34,088 bases of DNA from Candidatus Zambryskibacteria bacterium RIFCSPHIGHO2_01_FULL_46_25 (GTDB lineage Bacteria > Patescibacteriota > Minisyncoccia > Phycocordibacterales > Zambryskibacteraceae): assembly GCA_001825155.1 (NCBI GenBank), contig MHVH01000005.1, positions 134,413-168,500 of the forward strand, in the 5' to 3' direction. A program made the translations under genes and the position numbers. The notes beneath the pieces were generated by a model. That model did no database searches. It saw only the letters and a list, made by a program, of their open reading frames with translations, and was not told the DNA's origin. Position 1 is the stretch's first letter, and each line of letters opens with the position of its first letter. Below, piece after piece: positions 16,804 to 25,634 of this stretch.

Positions 16804-19482
16804 TCACGCTATTTTACTGATGGTTTTTTTAGCGAGGATAGAACTCACGCGCCCGGAACGGGAACTCTTCTTGACATCGAAGGTGAGCTGCCCGCCTGTG
16901 ACATCCACACGCACAGTGCCACCGGAGAGCACCTTGTTCTCTATCATCATCGAAGCAACAGGATTGAGAATTTTGTCTTGAATAAGGCGTTTCAAAGGCC
17001 TTGCGCCATATTGCGGGTTGTAGCCTTCTTTGGTCAGCAATTCAATAACCGCATCCGTAACGGAAAGATCAATTTCCTTCTCCTTCAAACGCTTTTTGAT
17101 TATGTCAATCTGGATTCCCACAATTTTCTTAATTGCTTCCATCGAAAGTACGTCGAAGATGATGATATCGTCGAGCCTGTTTAAGAACTCGGGGCGGAAG
17201 TAATCTTTGAGCGTCGAGAGCACCTTCTCCTTCACCGTTTCGTAGTTGGCCTCATCACCTTTCGAGAAGCCTATCGATTGCATCTTGTCAATATACTGCG
17301 CACCGATATTGCTGGTCATGATGATAACCGTGTTTTTGAAATTGATGACCCTGCCCTTGGCATCGGTCAGTCTGCCGTTGTCTAAAATTTGGAGAAGGAT
17401 ATTGAAGACTTCCGGATGCGCCTTCTCTATCTCGTCAAGAAGAATGACGGAGTAAGGCCTGTGCCGCACAGATTCGGCGAAACTTGAGCCCTCTTCGAAA
17501 CCGACGTATCCCGGTGGCGCGCCTATGAGTTTGGAGACCGCGTGCTTCTCCATGAGTTCTGACATATCAACGCGAATGAGTGCCTTCTCGTCGTCGAACA
17601 TGAATTCCGCCAGGGCCCTGGTGAGCTCGGTCTTGCCAACACCGGTCGGACCAAGGAAAATAAATGACCCTATTGGGCGGTTGGGATCCGAAATGCCGGC
17701 ACGCGAGCGCTTAACAGTATCGGAAATTTTCCTCACCACCTCGTCCTGGCCGACGATACGCTTCTTCAAGAATTCTTCCATGCGGGCAAGCTTCTGCGCT
17801 TCCTCTTCAAGCATTCTCGCGACAGGAATGCCTGTCCAACGGGAGACTATCGAGGCAATGTCAGAGCCGGTAATTTCCTCCTTGAGAATGCGCCTTGAGC
17901 TCTGGAGTTTCTTTAAACGCTTGAGTTTCGAATCAAGTTCCTTCTCAAGCGCTGGGATCTTGCCATAGCGAAGCTCGGCGGCGCGGGAGAGGTCCGCCTT
18001 GGCCTCAGCTGATTCGGCCTCAATGCGCAAAGCCTCAAGGCTCTTCTTGGTCTCCTTTATCTCCCCCACTGTCTCTTTCTCATTTTTCCACTTAAGCTCA
18101 ATTTCGGAAGTTTTTTCCTTGAGGTCCGCGATCTCTTTATCTATCTGTTTCAAGCGCGACTTCACCTTAGGATTCTTGGCTTCTTTTCTCAGCGCCTCTT
18201 TCTCGATTTCGAGTTTCATTATTTTAGACTGTGCTTCCTGGAGCACCGGAGGCATGTTCTCAAGCGAGATTTTGAGATGAGAAGCGGCCTCGTCGATAAG
18301 GTCTACTGCCTTATCCGGCAGAAACCTGTCCGTGATATAGCGAGCGGAAAGAGTTACGGCAACCTGTATAGCCTCATCGGTAATACGCACACCGTGGTAG
18401 AGCTCATAGCGCTCTTTGAGGCCTCGGAGAATGGTCATGGCATCGTCGATGGAAGGCTCTTGGACATGGACGGGCTGGAAGCGCCGGGTCAAGGCCGGGT
18501 CTTTCTCAATATACTTCTGATACTCGCGCAAGGTGGTAGCGCCGATGGCGCGGAGATCACCTCGGGCCAGAGGCGGCTTAAGCATGTTCGAAGCATCCAT
18601 CGAGCCTTCGGCAGCACCTGCGCCGACAATAGTATGAATCTCGTCGATGAAGAGAACCACCTTGCCTTCGGAGCGCTCGATATCCTTGATAATATTTTTC
18701 AATCGCTCTTCGAATTCGCCGCGATATTTCGTCCCGGCTATAAGCAGGCCCAAGTCCAAAGAAACAAGCTCCTTGTCTTTGAGAGACTCCGGCACGTTGC
18801 CGGAAGCGATGCGTAAGGCCAAGCCCTCGGCGATAGCGGTCTTGCCGACACCGGCTTCGCCGATAAGAATCGGATTGTTCTTCGTACGGCGCGAAAGAAT
18901 CTGGATTATGCGGGAGATTTCTTCGTCACGACCGATGACCGGGTCGAGCTTATTGTGCTTGGCGAGAGTGGTAAGCGAGCGGGTATATTTTGAAAGAGAT
19001 TTGAATTTCTTCGCTTCCTTGGGTTCGTTCGTGGTTGTCTTCTTGAGCTCTTCGAGTACCTTTAACACCGTCTGGCGGTCAATCCTCATCCGGGCCAACA
19101 TGTCGCGCGCTTCGCCTGGCACATCGAGCATTGCGATGAAGAGATGCTCGGTTGAAACAAATTCATCTCCAAGAGAGTTGGCAACTTTACTTGAAGTCTC
19201 AATGGTTTGCGCCAACTCCGGCGTGAGATATATCTGGTATGAAGGCGAGATAGTTTGTCCGGTATCCGGGCTCTCGATCATATCGAGCACCGTATCGGTA
19301 AGAAGAATAGTGTCCACGTCCATTTTCTCGAGAATGGAGATAGTCATCGACTCTTCTTGGAGGAGAAGCGCCGCCAAGAGATGTATCGGATTGACGTGAT
19401 TCTGACCGCGCTCAATAGCCAGTTCATGGGCCTTCCTTATAACCTCCTTGGCCTTGGTGGTAAATTGGTTGAAATGCTGCAT
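16804..19482 (-). CDS. clpB: ATP-dependent chaperone ClpB-type (AAA+ disaggregase)
   Basis: Clp N domain, [15 protein letters not shown], long coiled-coil middle domain, [47 protein letters not shown]. Confidence 0.93.
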   Translation of the reverse strand: MQHFNQFTTKAKEVIRKAHELAIERGQNHVNPIHLLAALLLQEESMTISILEKMDVDTILLTDTVLDMIESPDTGQTISPSYQIYLTPELAQTIETSSKVANSLGDEFVSTEHLFIAMLDVPGEARDMLARMRIDRQTVLKVLEELKKTTTNEPKEAKKFKSLSKYTRSLTTLAKHNKLDPVIGRDEEISRIIQILSRRTKNNPILIGEAGVGKTAIAEGLALRIASGNVPESLKDKELVSLDLGLLIAGTKYRGEFEERLKNIIKDIERSEGKVVLFIDEIHTIVGAGAAEGSMDASNMLKPPLARGDLRAIGATTLREYQKYIEKDPALTRRFQPVHVQEPSIDDAMTILRGLKERYELYHGVRITDEAIQVAVTLSARYITDRFLPDKAVDLIDEAASHLKISLENMPPVLQEAQSKIMKLEIEKEALRKEAKNPKVKSRLKQIDKEIADLKEKTSEIELKWKNEKETVGEIKETKKSLEALRIEAESAEAKADLSRAAELRYGKIPALEKELDSKLKRLKKLQSSRRILKEEITGSDIASIVSRWTGIPVARMLEEEAQKLARMEEFLKKRIVGQDEVVRKISDTVKRSRAGISDPNRPIGSFIFLGPTGVGKTELTRALAEFMFDDEKALIRVDMSELMEKHAVSKLIGAPPGYVGFEEGSSFAESVRHRPYSVILLDEIEKAHPEVFNILLQILDNGRLTDAKGRVINFKNTVIIMTSNIGAQYIDKMQSIGFSKGDEANYETVKEKVLSTLKDYFRPEFLNRLDDIIIFDVLSMEAIKKIVGIQIDIIKKRLKEKEIDLSVTDAVIELLTKEGYNPQYGARPLKRLIQDKILNPVASMMIENKVLSGGTVRVDVTGGQLTFDVKKSSRSGRVSSILAKKTISKIA

Positions 19483-19485
19483 TTT

Positions 19486-20490
19486 TTATGATTTTATCAA
19501 ATTTTTAACCGTGTTGCAAAAAATTTCTGCCGCTTTTTTCACATCGTTTTCGGTCGTAAATCTGCCGAGAGAAACGCGCACCGGAGTATCTGGCGCCTCG
19601 GGCTTGCTTGAGTTGCAAGCCGGGCCGGCGGAAACCAGAACACTCGCCCGCTCGAGAGCAAGCACCAGAAGTTCCGGGAGAATTCCCGACACGGAAACAT
19701 TCACAATGTTCGGTTCGTTATAAGTCACTTGCGCTTCCGGTAATGAGACCCCCACCATCTTGCGGAACAATGCGCTCAAGGCACTTAGACGTTTAAACTC
19801 CGTCTCCCTGTCGCGAGCTACAATCTCAAGAGCTTTCGCGAATCCGACGATAAGCGGTACAGGAGGGGTGCCACGCGGTGGCAGTTTGAGCTCAACGCCG
19901 CGTTTTACGACCAGAGCGCCAACGCCCTTCGGTCCATAGAGTTTGGCGGAATCTAGTGTTAGAAGGTCGCAAGAGAGCACCTCCAGACCTACATTGAAAT
20001 AAGCCGCCGTTTGAGACGCGTCAATGTGGAGGAGTGGATATTCAGATCCGCCGGCTGGCGGATTCTTCTTCCTCTCCTCGCGAATTTTGCGCCCCAACTT
20101 GTTATCTGTTGCAACGCTTGAGATGAGAGTGATTTCTTTACCACTAATGCCATTAGCGGCTTCCGATACCGAGGGATGAGAACCTTCTTCAACTACAATG
20201 CGACCGGGTTTTACTCCAGTTATGGCCAGGACATTCGCCTCCGTCCCGCCGGCAGTAAAGATAATATCTTTACTGCCGGCGCCGATAATCTTCGCAATCC
20301 TCGCTCGGCAATCCTCGACAACCGCTTTTGCCCTCAAACCTTCCGCATAAATAGCATTGGGATTATAAAACTCTTCCGACCAATATTTCTTCATCTCTCG
20401 ACGCGCCTCCTCGCACACCGGCGTCGCCGATGCGTAGTCGAGGAAAATTCTTTTAGCGGAAAACCACTTCATTTGCATCAATATTATCAC
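19486..20490 (-). CDS. cysteine desulfurase-like aminotransferase class V (divergent)
   Basis: IFLDYASATPV, DIIFTAGGTEANVLAI, LLHIDASQTAAYF, LDSAKLYGPKGVGAL, VSAGPACNSSKPE. Confidence 0.85.
   Translation of the reverse strand: MIILMQMKWFSAKRIFLDYASATPVCEEARREMKKYWSEEFYNPNAIYAEGLRAKAVVEDCRARIAKIIGAGSKDIIFTAGGTEANVLAITGVKPGRIVVEEGSHPSVSEAANGISGKEITLISSVATDNKLGRKIREERKKNPPAGGSEYPLLHIDASQTAAYFNVGLEVLSCDLLTLDSAKLYGPKGVGALVVKRGVELKLPPRGTPPVPLIVGFAKALEIVARDRETEFKRLSALSALFRKMVGVSLPEAQVTYNEPNIVNVSVSGILPELLVLALERASVLVSAGPACNSSKPEAPDTPVRVSLGRFTTENDVKKAAEIFCNTVKNLIKS
20247..20281. repeat. 35-bp near-perfect palindrome (17-bp arms, 1-nt centre)
   Basis: cgccggcagtaaagata-a-tatctttactgccggcg inside the cysteine desulfurase-like CDS. 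Confidence 0.92.
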
Positions 20491-20499
20491 AAATACCCG

Positions 20500-20538
20500 G
20501 TGTTAACACTTTACACGACCGTGAGAGATGTTAACATT
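20500..20538. promoter_or_regulatory. putative operator/promoter element copy 1: TGTTAACA-N20-TGTTAACATT
   Basis: tgttaacactttacacgaccgtgagagatgttaacatta, directly upstream of the PaaX/Cas2-like CDS. Confidence 0.75.
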
Positions 20539-20546
20539 ATGGGAAC

Positions 20547-21044
20547 ATGAGTTTAACTAACGGAATATTTAACGCGATTTTCAATTACCACTCGCGGGGT
20601 TTCAGAGTCTTATATGAAGACGTTTACAAACTCAAGCGAGCAGAACAAAGCAATAAATCGTTTGAGGGGACTTTGCGCTCAACCTTAAGCAGAATGAAGC
20701 GAAAGGGGCTTCTAAAGAATGTCGGCGGCAAGTGGAGCATGACATCCGACGGCCTCGAGCTTTTGAATGGTCGGAATTCTGATATCAAAAGATACTTCCC
20801 TGCTCCCAGACATCGCGGCAGAAGCGTGAAAAGAAGCTTAATCGTAATTTTCGACATTCCCGAAAAGATTCGCAGATATCGCGACTGGCTCAGGCCGGAA
20901 CTTGAAAATTTCGGCTTTAAAAGAATTCAGGATAGCGTCTGGTTCGGTCCTCCTCTGCCTAAAGAGTTTTTGGAGTTTCTTGATGAATATAAACTCATGA
21001 GATACATCAGATTTTTTAAGGCGACGGAAGACGATTTAATCTGA
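20547..21044 (+). CDS. PaaX-like regulator: N-terminal wHTH plus Cas2-like C-terminal domain
   Basis: SFEGTLRSTLSRMKRKGLLKNVGGKWSMTSDGLELL (wHTH) and KRSLIVIFDIPEKIRRYRDWLRPELENFGFKRIQDSVWFGP (Cas2/PaaX-C ferredoxin-like pattern). Confidence 0.75.
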   Translation: MSLTNGIFNAIFNYHSRGFRVLYEDVYKLKRAEQSNKSFEGTLRSTLSRMKRKGLLKNVGGKWSMTSDGLELLNGRNSDIKRYFPAPRHRGRSVKRSLIVIFDIPEKIRRYRDWLRPELENFGFKRIQDSVWFGPPLPKEFLEFLDEYKLMRYIRFFKATEDDLI

Positions 21045-21082
21045 TGTTAACAGATTATACGACCGTGAGAAGTGTTAACATT
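21045..21082. promoter_or_regulatory. putative operator/promoter element copy 2: TGTTAACA-N20-TGTTAACATT
   Basis: tgttaacagattatacgaccgtgagaagtgttaacatt, starting directly after the TGA stop and upstream of infB. Confidence 0.75.
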
Positions 21083-21179
21083 TTATCCTTATAAATCCGG
21101 ATTTGAAATTTTGAATAAAAGAAATCCGCCCGGCACGCGAGGTGTAATTAAGCCATTTTTATGCTAATCTAGCTCTTGC

Positions 21180-22700
21180 ATGACTTCAAACAACTCCCAA
21201 TCAAATATAATTCCGCGGCCGCCGGTGGTGGGCATCTTCGGCCATATCGACCACGGCAAATCTTCTCTCATAGATTACATCAGGAAATCACACATTACAG
21301 AAAAAGAGGCGGGTGGTATTACACAACATGTGAGTGCTTACGAAGTGTTGAGACAAAGAAAAGATGGCAAGACTTCCAGAATCACTTTCCTCGACACGCC
21401 CGGACACGAAGCTTTCAAAAACATTCGTACTCGCGGCGCATCCGTGGCCGATATAGCGGTCCTCATCGTTGCGGGAGATGACGGAGTGAAGCCGCAAACG
21501 CTCGAGGTTCTCAAATATATTCTCGAGAGCAAACTTCCCTATCTCGTCGCCATCACCAAGGTCGACAAGTCCTCAGCCGATGTCACGAGAACCAAACAAA
21601 GCCTGGCGGAGAGTGGCGTACTCGTCGAAGGCTATGGCGGAGATGTCTCGGTCGTCGAGGTTTCAGCCAAAACAGGTCAAGGCGTCGAGGAATTTCTGGA
21701 CATGATAGACCTTATCGCGGAGATGGAGAATTTTTCCGGCAACATGGACGAGAACGGCTCTGGCGTTATCATCGAAGCCAATCTTGATCCGAAGAGAGGT
21801 GTTGCCGCCACGGGCATCGTGAAGAACGGTATAGTGCGCAAGGGAATGTTTGCAGCCTGCGGTGACTCAACGATGCCTATACGTTTTCTTCTCGATGCGG
21901 AAAATAATATGGTCGAGGAGCTTTCCTTCTCAAGTCCGGTACGGCTTATCGGCTGGGACAAGCTGCCGCCTATCGGAGAAGAATTCAAAACATTTTTGAA
22001 GAAAGCGGACGCGGAAGAGTATGCGAGAGAATTTGCAGAGAAAGGCAAGGCCTTAAATACAAATCCCAAAGGCCTTGCCTTGGAAAGCGAAGGAGTATCA
22101 TCTCTCTCTCTTATAATCAAGGCCGATACGGCCGGTTCTCTAGAAGCGGTAAGGAGCGAAATTGGGAAACTAAGCCGAGAGAGAATCCTGCCGCGCGTAA
22201 TTCTCGCGAGCGTTGGCAGTGTCGGCGAAAACGATGTCAAGGCGGCGCTCGCCACGCCGGGATCTGTCATTCTGGCTTTCCATACAAAAATTGATTCACA
22301 GGCCGCCTCGCTGGCCGAGCGAACTGGGGTCGAGATATTTCCTTTCGATATTATTTATGAACTCACAGACAAGACAACCGAGCTTCTGGCGACGCGCGAA
22401 CCGAGAATTGAAGTGGAAGAAATTTCCGGCTCGGCAAAAGTGCTCAAGCTCTTCAGCACAGTGAAAAACAAGCAAGTCCTCGGTGCCAGAGTCGTGACCG
22501 GCTTCATTGCGAAAGGAAACAACCTGAGAATCATGCGGCGCGAAGCGGAAATTGGCCGAGGCAAGATAAAGGAGCTCCAGATGGCAAAAGTCGATGCGCC
22601 GAAAGTTGAGGAGGGTTCTGAATTCGGCGCGCTCATAGAGTCTAAAACGGAGATTGCTCCGGGCGACATCCTTGAAGCGGTATCAATGGTTATAAAATAA
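21180..22700 (+). CDS. infB: translation initiation factor IF-2 (short N-terminus)
   Basis: [68 protein letters not shown]. Confidence 0.96.
   Translation: MTSNNSQSNIIPRPPVVGIFGHIDHGKSSLIDYIRKSHITEKEAGGITQHVSAYEVLRQRKDGKTSRITFLDTPGHEAFKNIRTRGASVADIAVLIVAGDDGVKPQTLEVLKYILESKLPYLVAITKVDKSSADVTRTKQSLAESGVLVEGYGGDVSVVEVSAKTGQGVEEFLDMIDLIAEMENFSGNMDENGSGVIIEANLDPKRGVAATGIVKNGIVRKGMFAACGDSTMPIRFLLDAENNMVEELSFSSPVRLIGWDKLPPIGEEFKTFLKKADAEEYAREFAEKGKALNTNPKGLALESEGVSSLSLIIKADTAGSLEAVRSEIGKLSRERILPRVILASVGSVGENDVKAALATPGSVILAFHTKIDSQAASLAERTGVEIFPFDIIYELTDKTTELLATREPRIEVEEISGSAKVLKLFSTVKNKQVLGARVVTGFIAKGNNLRIMRREAEIGRGKIKELQMAKVDAPKVEEGSEFGALIESKTEIAPGDILEAVSMVIK
22042..22081. repeat. in-CDS palindrome, 13-bp stem and 14-nt loop
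   Basis: aaggcaaggcctt-aaatacaaatccca-aaggccttgcctt inside infB. Confidence 0.9.
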
Positions 22701-22701
22701 A

Positions 22702-23019
22702 ATGAGAGATAAAAAAAGGGAGATAATCGCGGAAATTCTGCATCGCCTAGCGTCGAAATACGCGCTCGAAGAAGGAAGCAAAGCATCGCTTCTGACTATT
22801 ACGAGAGTGGAAATTTACCCGAGCGGAAAAGAGGCCAAGATTTTCTTCACCACTCTTCCGGAGAATCAGGAAGAAACAGCTCTCAAATTTCTGGAAAGGA
22901 AAACTCCCGAATTCCAGCGCTACGTCCGTGACCAATCTCGCATCGGCATTGTGCCGCACATCAATTTCAAAATAGACTACGGAGAGCGGAATCGCCAACG
23001 TTTGGATACATTATCTTAA
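22702..23019 (+). CDS. rbfA: ribosome-binding factor A
   Basis: REIIAEILHRLASKYALEEG..LLTITRVEIYPSGKEAKIFFTTLPENQEETALKFLERKTPEFQRYVRDQSRIGIVPHINFKID; directly follows infB. Confidence 0.85.
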   Translation: MRDKKREIIAEILHRLASKYALEEGSKASLLTITRVEIYPSGKEAKIFFTTLPENQEETALKFLERKTPEFQRYVRDQSRIGIVPHINFKIDYGERNRQRLDTLS

Positions 23020-24529
23020 GCCAGTGCAGAGCTTTCTCGTCATTCTTCTCGCTCAAATACAGAAGTGTCAGATTCTCAATCGCGCCCGGGTAGGGATACT
23101 TCTGCTTGAGAGATTCGTGATACATTTGCTCCGCTTCACGCGGTCTTCCTTGCTTCCAATAGACAAGACCAAGATTGTTTAGGCCTTTCGAATACACGGG
23201 TTTAATGGCCTTGCTCGCTTCCAGATATTTTGCCGCCGTCTCAAAATCACCGCGGAAGTAGTAAACCGTGCCGGCATTCGAGAGCGAGAGCACACTCTTG
23301 GGCGCGCATTCGGCGGCGTTTAGGAAAAGTTTTTCCTCGCTCATCCATACCGACTGCCGCTGGAAAGAAATAATTACGTAGATAATAATAAGTAATCCCC
23401 CAACCCCCTTTATCAAGGGGGTAATCCAATTTTTCCCCTCCCCTGATAAGGGGAGGGTTAGGGAGGAATTTAAGACATAGGCGACAAACAATGCAAAACC
23501 CAGCGATGGATAGAAAAACAATCTCTCCCCCGCTATCGTTCCAACTGGGAAAATAAGATTCGATACAGGAATAAAGCTCGCGAGAAATATTGCCGAAGCA
23601 AACGAAATAATTGGTCGACGACGCAAGAAAAAGAAGAAAGAAACAATGGCGGCAAATAGCACTAGAGCGCCGAGAATCGCTCCGGCAGACATGAATGACG
23701 CGATGGGAATCTGATTGTATGAATAATCCGAGCAGAGATTGGCGGGCCAAAAAGTTTTGGAAACATATATCCAAAGAATTTGAAGCCCGGTGGCAATGCG
23801 ATCGGGCACACTAGCAAAGAGAAGTGGATTCTCAATTATGCTCGTCTCCACGCCGAGGAAGTGCGCCGGTCCGAGCACCAAGAGCCGCAAGATAAAATAA
23901 ATGGAAGCTCCCATTGCAACACCGAGTGTTGCAGGCGAAAGAACTTTTCGTTTTTGGATTACCATAATTAGTACCGCGAGTGGTACTACCGCGACTGCTG
24001 TTTCCTTCGCGCCTATTGCCAGAAACATCCAGAGACCGGCAAGCCAGAAATTAATTTTTTCCTTGCTAAATTCCAGAAGCAGAAGAAGTGAGAAGAAGAG
24101 TGCCAGAAGTTCCGAGCGACCGGAGATGTTGGCCACCACTTCCGTATGTATCGGTAGAACTAGAAAAATGAGCGCCGAGAGATACGCCAGCCATTCATTT
24201 TCAAAAAGTCTTTTGACCAGAAGATAAATGCACGCGCAAATGCCGAAATACAGAAAGAGATTAATGAGATGGAAGCCGAACGCACCTTCGCCGAGAAAGA
24301 CGGTGTTGAAGAGATAGCTCAGAAGCGTTACCGGCCGGTAGAGCCCTGCCTCAACAATCCAGTACGGATGCGTGGCCACTTGGACGACCTGGTCGAGTCC
24401 GGTAAAAAGCTCTTGATGCTCGGCAATACCGCGGTCATCGAAGACGAATCCGCCGGCCAGAGACTGGCCGTAGATAATCAAGACAAGCGCGCCGAGAATT
24501 CCAAAAAAGATTTTCTCTTTTTTTGTCAT
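22967..24529 (-). CDS. polytopic GT-C/TMTC-like glycosyltransferase with C-terminal TPRs
   Basis: FVFDDRGIAEH...LYRPVTLLSYLFN..; ~10 hydrophobic segments; TPR-like AKYLEASKAIKPVYSKGLNNLGLVYWKQGRPREAEQMYHESLKQKYPY. Confidence 0.8.
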   Translation of the reverse strand: MTKKEKIFFGILGALVLIIYGQSLAGGFVFDDRGIAEHQELFTGLDQVVQVATHPYWIVEAGLYRPVTLLSYLFNTVFLGEGAFGFHLINLFLYFGICACIYLLVKRLFENEWLAYLSALIFLVLPIHTEVVANISGRSELLALFFSLLLLLEFSKEKINFWLAGLWMFLAIGAKETAVAVVPLAVLIMVIQKRKVLSPATLGVAMGASIYFILRLLVLGPAHFLGVETSIIENPLLFASVPDRIATGLQILWIYVSKTFWPANLCSDYSYNQIPIASFMSAGAILGALVLFAAIVSFFFFLRRRPIISFASAIFLASFIPVSNLIFPVGTIAGERLFFYPSLGFALFVAYVLNSSLTLPLSGEGKNWITPLIKGVGGLLIIIYVIISFQRQSVWMSEEKLFLNAAECAPKSVLSLSNAGTVYYFRGDFETAAKYLEASKAIKPVYSKGLNNLGLVYWKQGRPREAEQMYHESLKQKYPYPGAIENLTLLYLSEKNDEKALHWLKIMYPNVGDSALRSLF

Positions 24530-24530
24530 G

Positions 24531-24601
24531 TGCGAGATGGGAGAATCGAACTCCCGTCCGATGCTTGGGAAGCACCAGTTCTGCCACTAAACTAATCTCG
24601 C
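24531..24601 (-). tRNA. tRNA-Gly(CCC)
   Basis: RC GCGAGATTAGTTTAGTGGCAGAACTGGTGCTTCCCAAGCATCGGACGGGAGTTCGATTCTCCCATCTCGCA; anticodon CCC. Confidence 0.94.
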
Positions 24602-24639
24602 TGCTAATTCATTCTACTTTAACTTTTTATTTAATGAAG

Positions 24640-24671
24640 AGGGTCACCTGAGAAATCCCAGAGTGACCCCC
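24640..24671 (-). terminator. hairpin downstream of the zinc-ribbon ORF (GGGGTCACTCTGGGATTTCTCAGGTGACCC)
   Basis: GGGTCAC/GTGACCC stem with partial inner pairing, followed by TCTTCATT on the minus strand. Confidence 0.5.
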
Positions 24672-24836
24672 TTAACCGGCCTTGCTGTAGAAGTTTTTCT
24701 TGCCACACCAAGGGCAAAACCAATCCTTTTTCCCCTTAGGGGCATCCCCGACTGTCCACCACTTCAAGCAAAAATGGCAGTGGAAGTGGTGCAAGAGTTC
24801 CACCGAGCGCCTGATTTTCTTCAATCCGACCTTCAT
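24672..24836 (-). CDS. 54-aa zinc-ribbon protein
   Basis: MKVGLKKIRRSVELLHHFHCHFCLKWWTVGDAPKGKKDWFCPWCGKKNFYSKAG: two CxxC knuckles. Absent from ORF track because of length. Confidence 0.7.
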   Translation of the reverse strand: MKVGLKKIRRSVELLHHFHCHFCLKWWTVGDAPKGKKDWFCPWCGKKNFYSKAG

Positions 24837-24957
24837 TTAACACTTCTCCTTGAATACGTCCTAAAATACCCTACTTCAGTGATGCAATTTAATCAAATGT
24901 GGCTCTATACGAGTCTGCTCGAACCTACTTTATCAAAAATTCTTGATTCTAACTAAC

Positions 24958-25629
24958 TCGCACGCCCTGCGGGCGTGCTCGTGCCTCTCGTCTTACAGAC
25001 GCCGTACACCTTTCGCACCTTCGGTGCTCAAGGCCCTTCGGAAGCGCACAGCGCTTCCTCAGCCTTTCCGCTATCAAACTTTCAGTGTTGGCGGTGATAA
25101 GACTTTTTTGAATGCATGCCCCGTAGCGAGCTTCGCTCTGCTACTGGGGGAATGAGCGGAAAGGGGCTCGGCTAGGAATACAAGATACTCGGTGCTCGGT
25201 CTGATTGTTTGTGGAGCGTCCGCGCCTAAAGCGGGTGCACCACTCGGCATCCGCCTCGGGCTGTTTCCGCTAGGGCTACGAGCGCCTAGATGCCTATGTG
25301 CGGGTAGTGAGCGAACGGCTCAAATACCAGTAAATGAGCCGTTCGCTCTACCCGCCTCTTTTTGGGGAGAGGAAAGGTTCCTCTCCCCAGCTTCGGGCTC
25401 CTCCTCGTTCCTTCGGAGTCCGCCCTCGCACAACCCCTCTCCTTGTTTTCATCTCTGTGTGAGTTGTGTCGCTACGCTTTCGTGTTTTGTGGCTTCGTTC
25501 GGGTCGGCGCTCGTCTTTAGTCACAGACGCCCTAGCGGTTCTCAGCCCGAGGCTCTTTAGTTTCTGTGCTTGCCCCACACCACCCGTGCGCGCACATTCT
25601 GCCGCGAGGTTAGTGAGGGGGCGGCAGAA
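24958..25629. ncRNA. candidate large structured RNA / hairpin-dense non-coding region (strand unresolved)
   Basis: Many perfect hairpins plus a nested long-range stem 25253-25263/25543-25553, 25267-25276/25529-25538, 25279-25286/25506-25513. Overlapping ORFs in this interval look spurious. Confidence 0.6.
25300..25355. repeat. strong hairpin GCGGGTA-gt-GAGCGAACGGCTCA..TGAGCCGTTCGCTC-TACCCGC
   Basis: 14-bp plus 7-bp perfect stems with a 2-nt bulge; core ACGGCTCA shared with palindromes at 26132 and 30364. Confidence 0.9.
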
Positions 25630-25634
25630 CTCCC

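Noticed and set aside
20547-21044. CRISPR-Cas locus because of the Cas2-like domain
   Set aside because: No cas1, no other cas genes and no repeat-spacer array in the window; the N-terminal wHTH fits a PaaX-like regulator.
23247-23774. 175-aa minus ORF containing NPPLIRGGEKLDYPLDKGGWG
   Set aside because: Alternate frame of the membrane GT-C gene across a dispersed repeat; the main frame is continuous with TM and TPR features.
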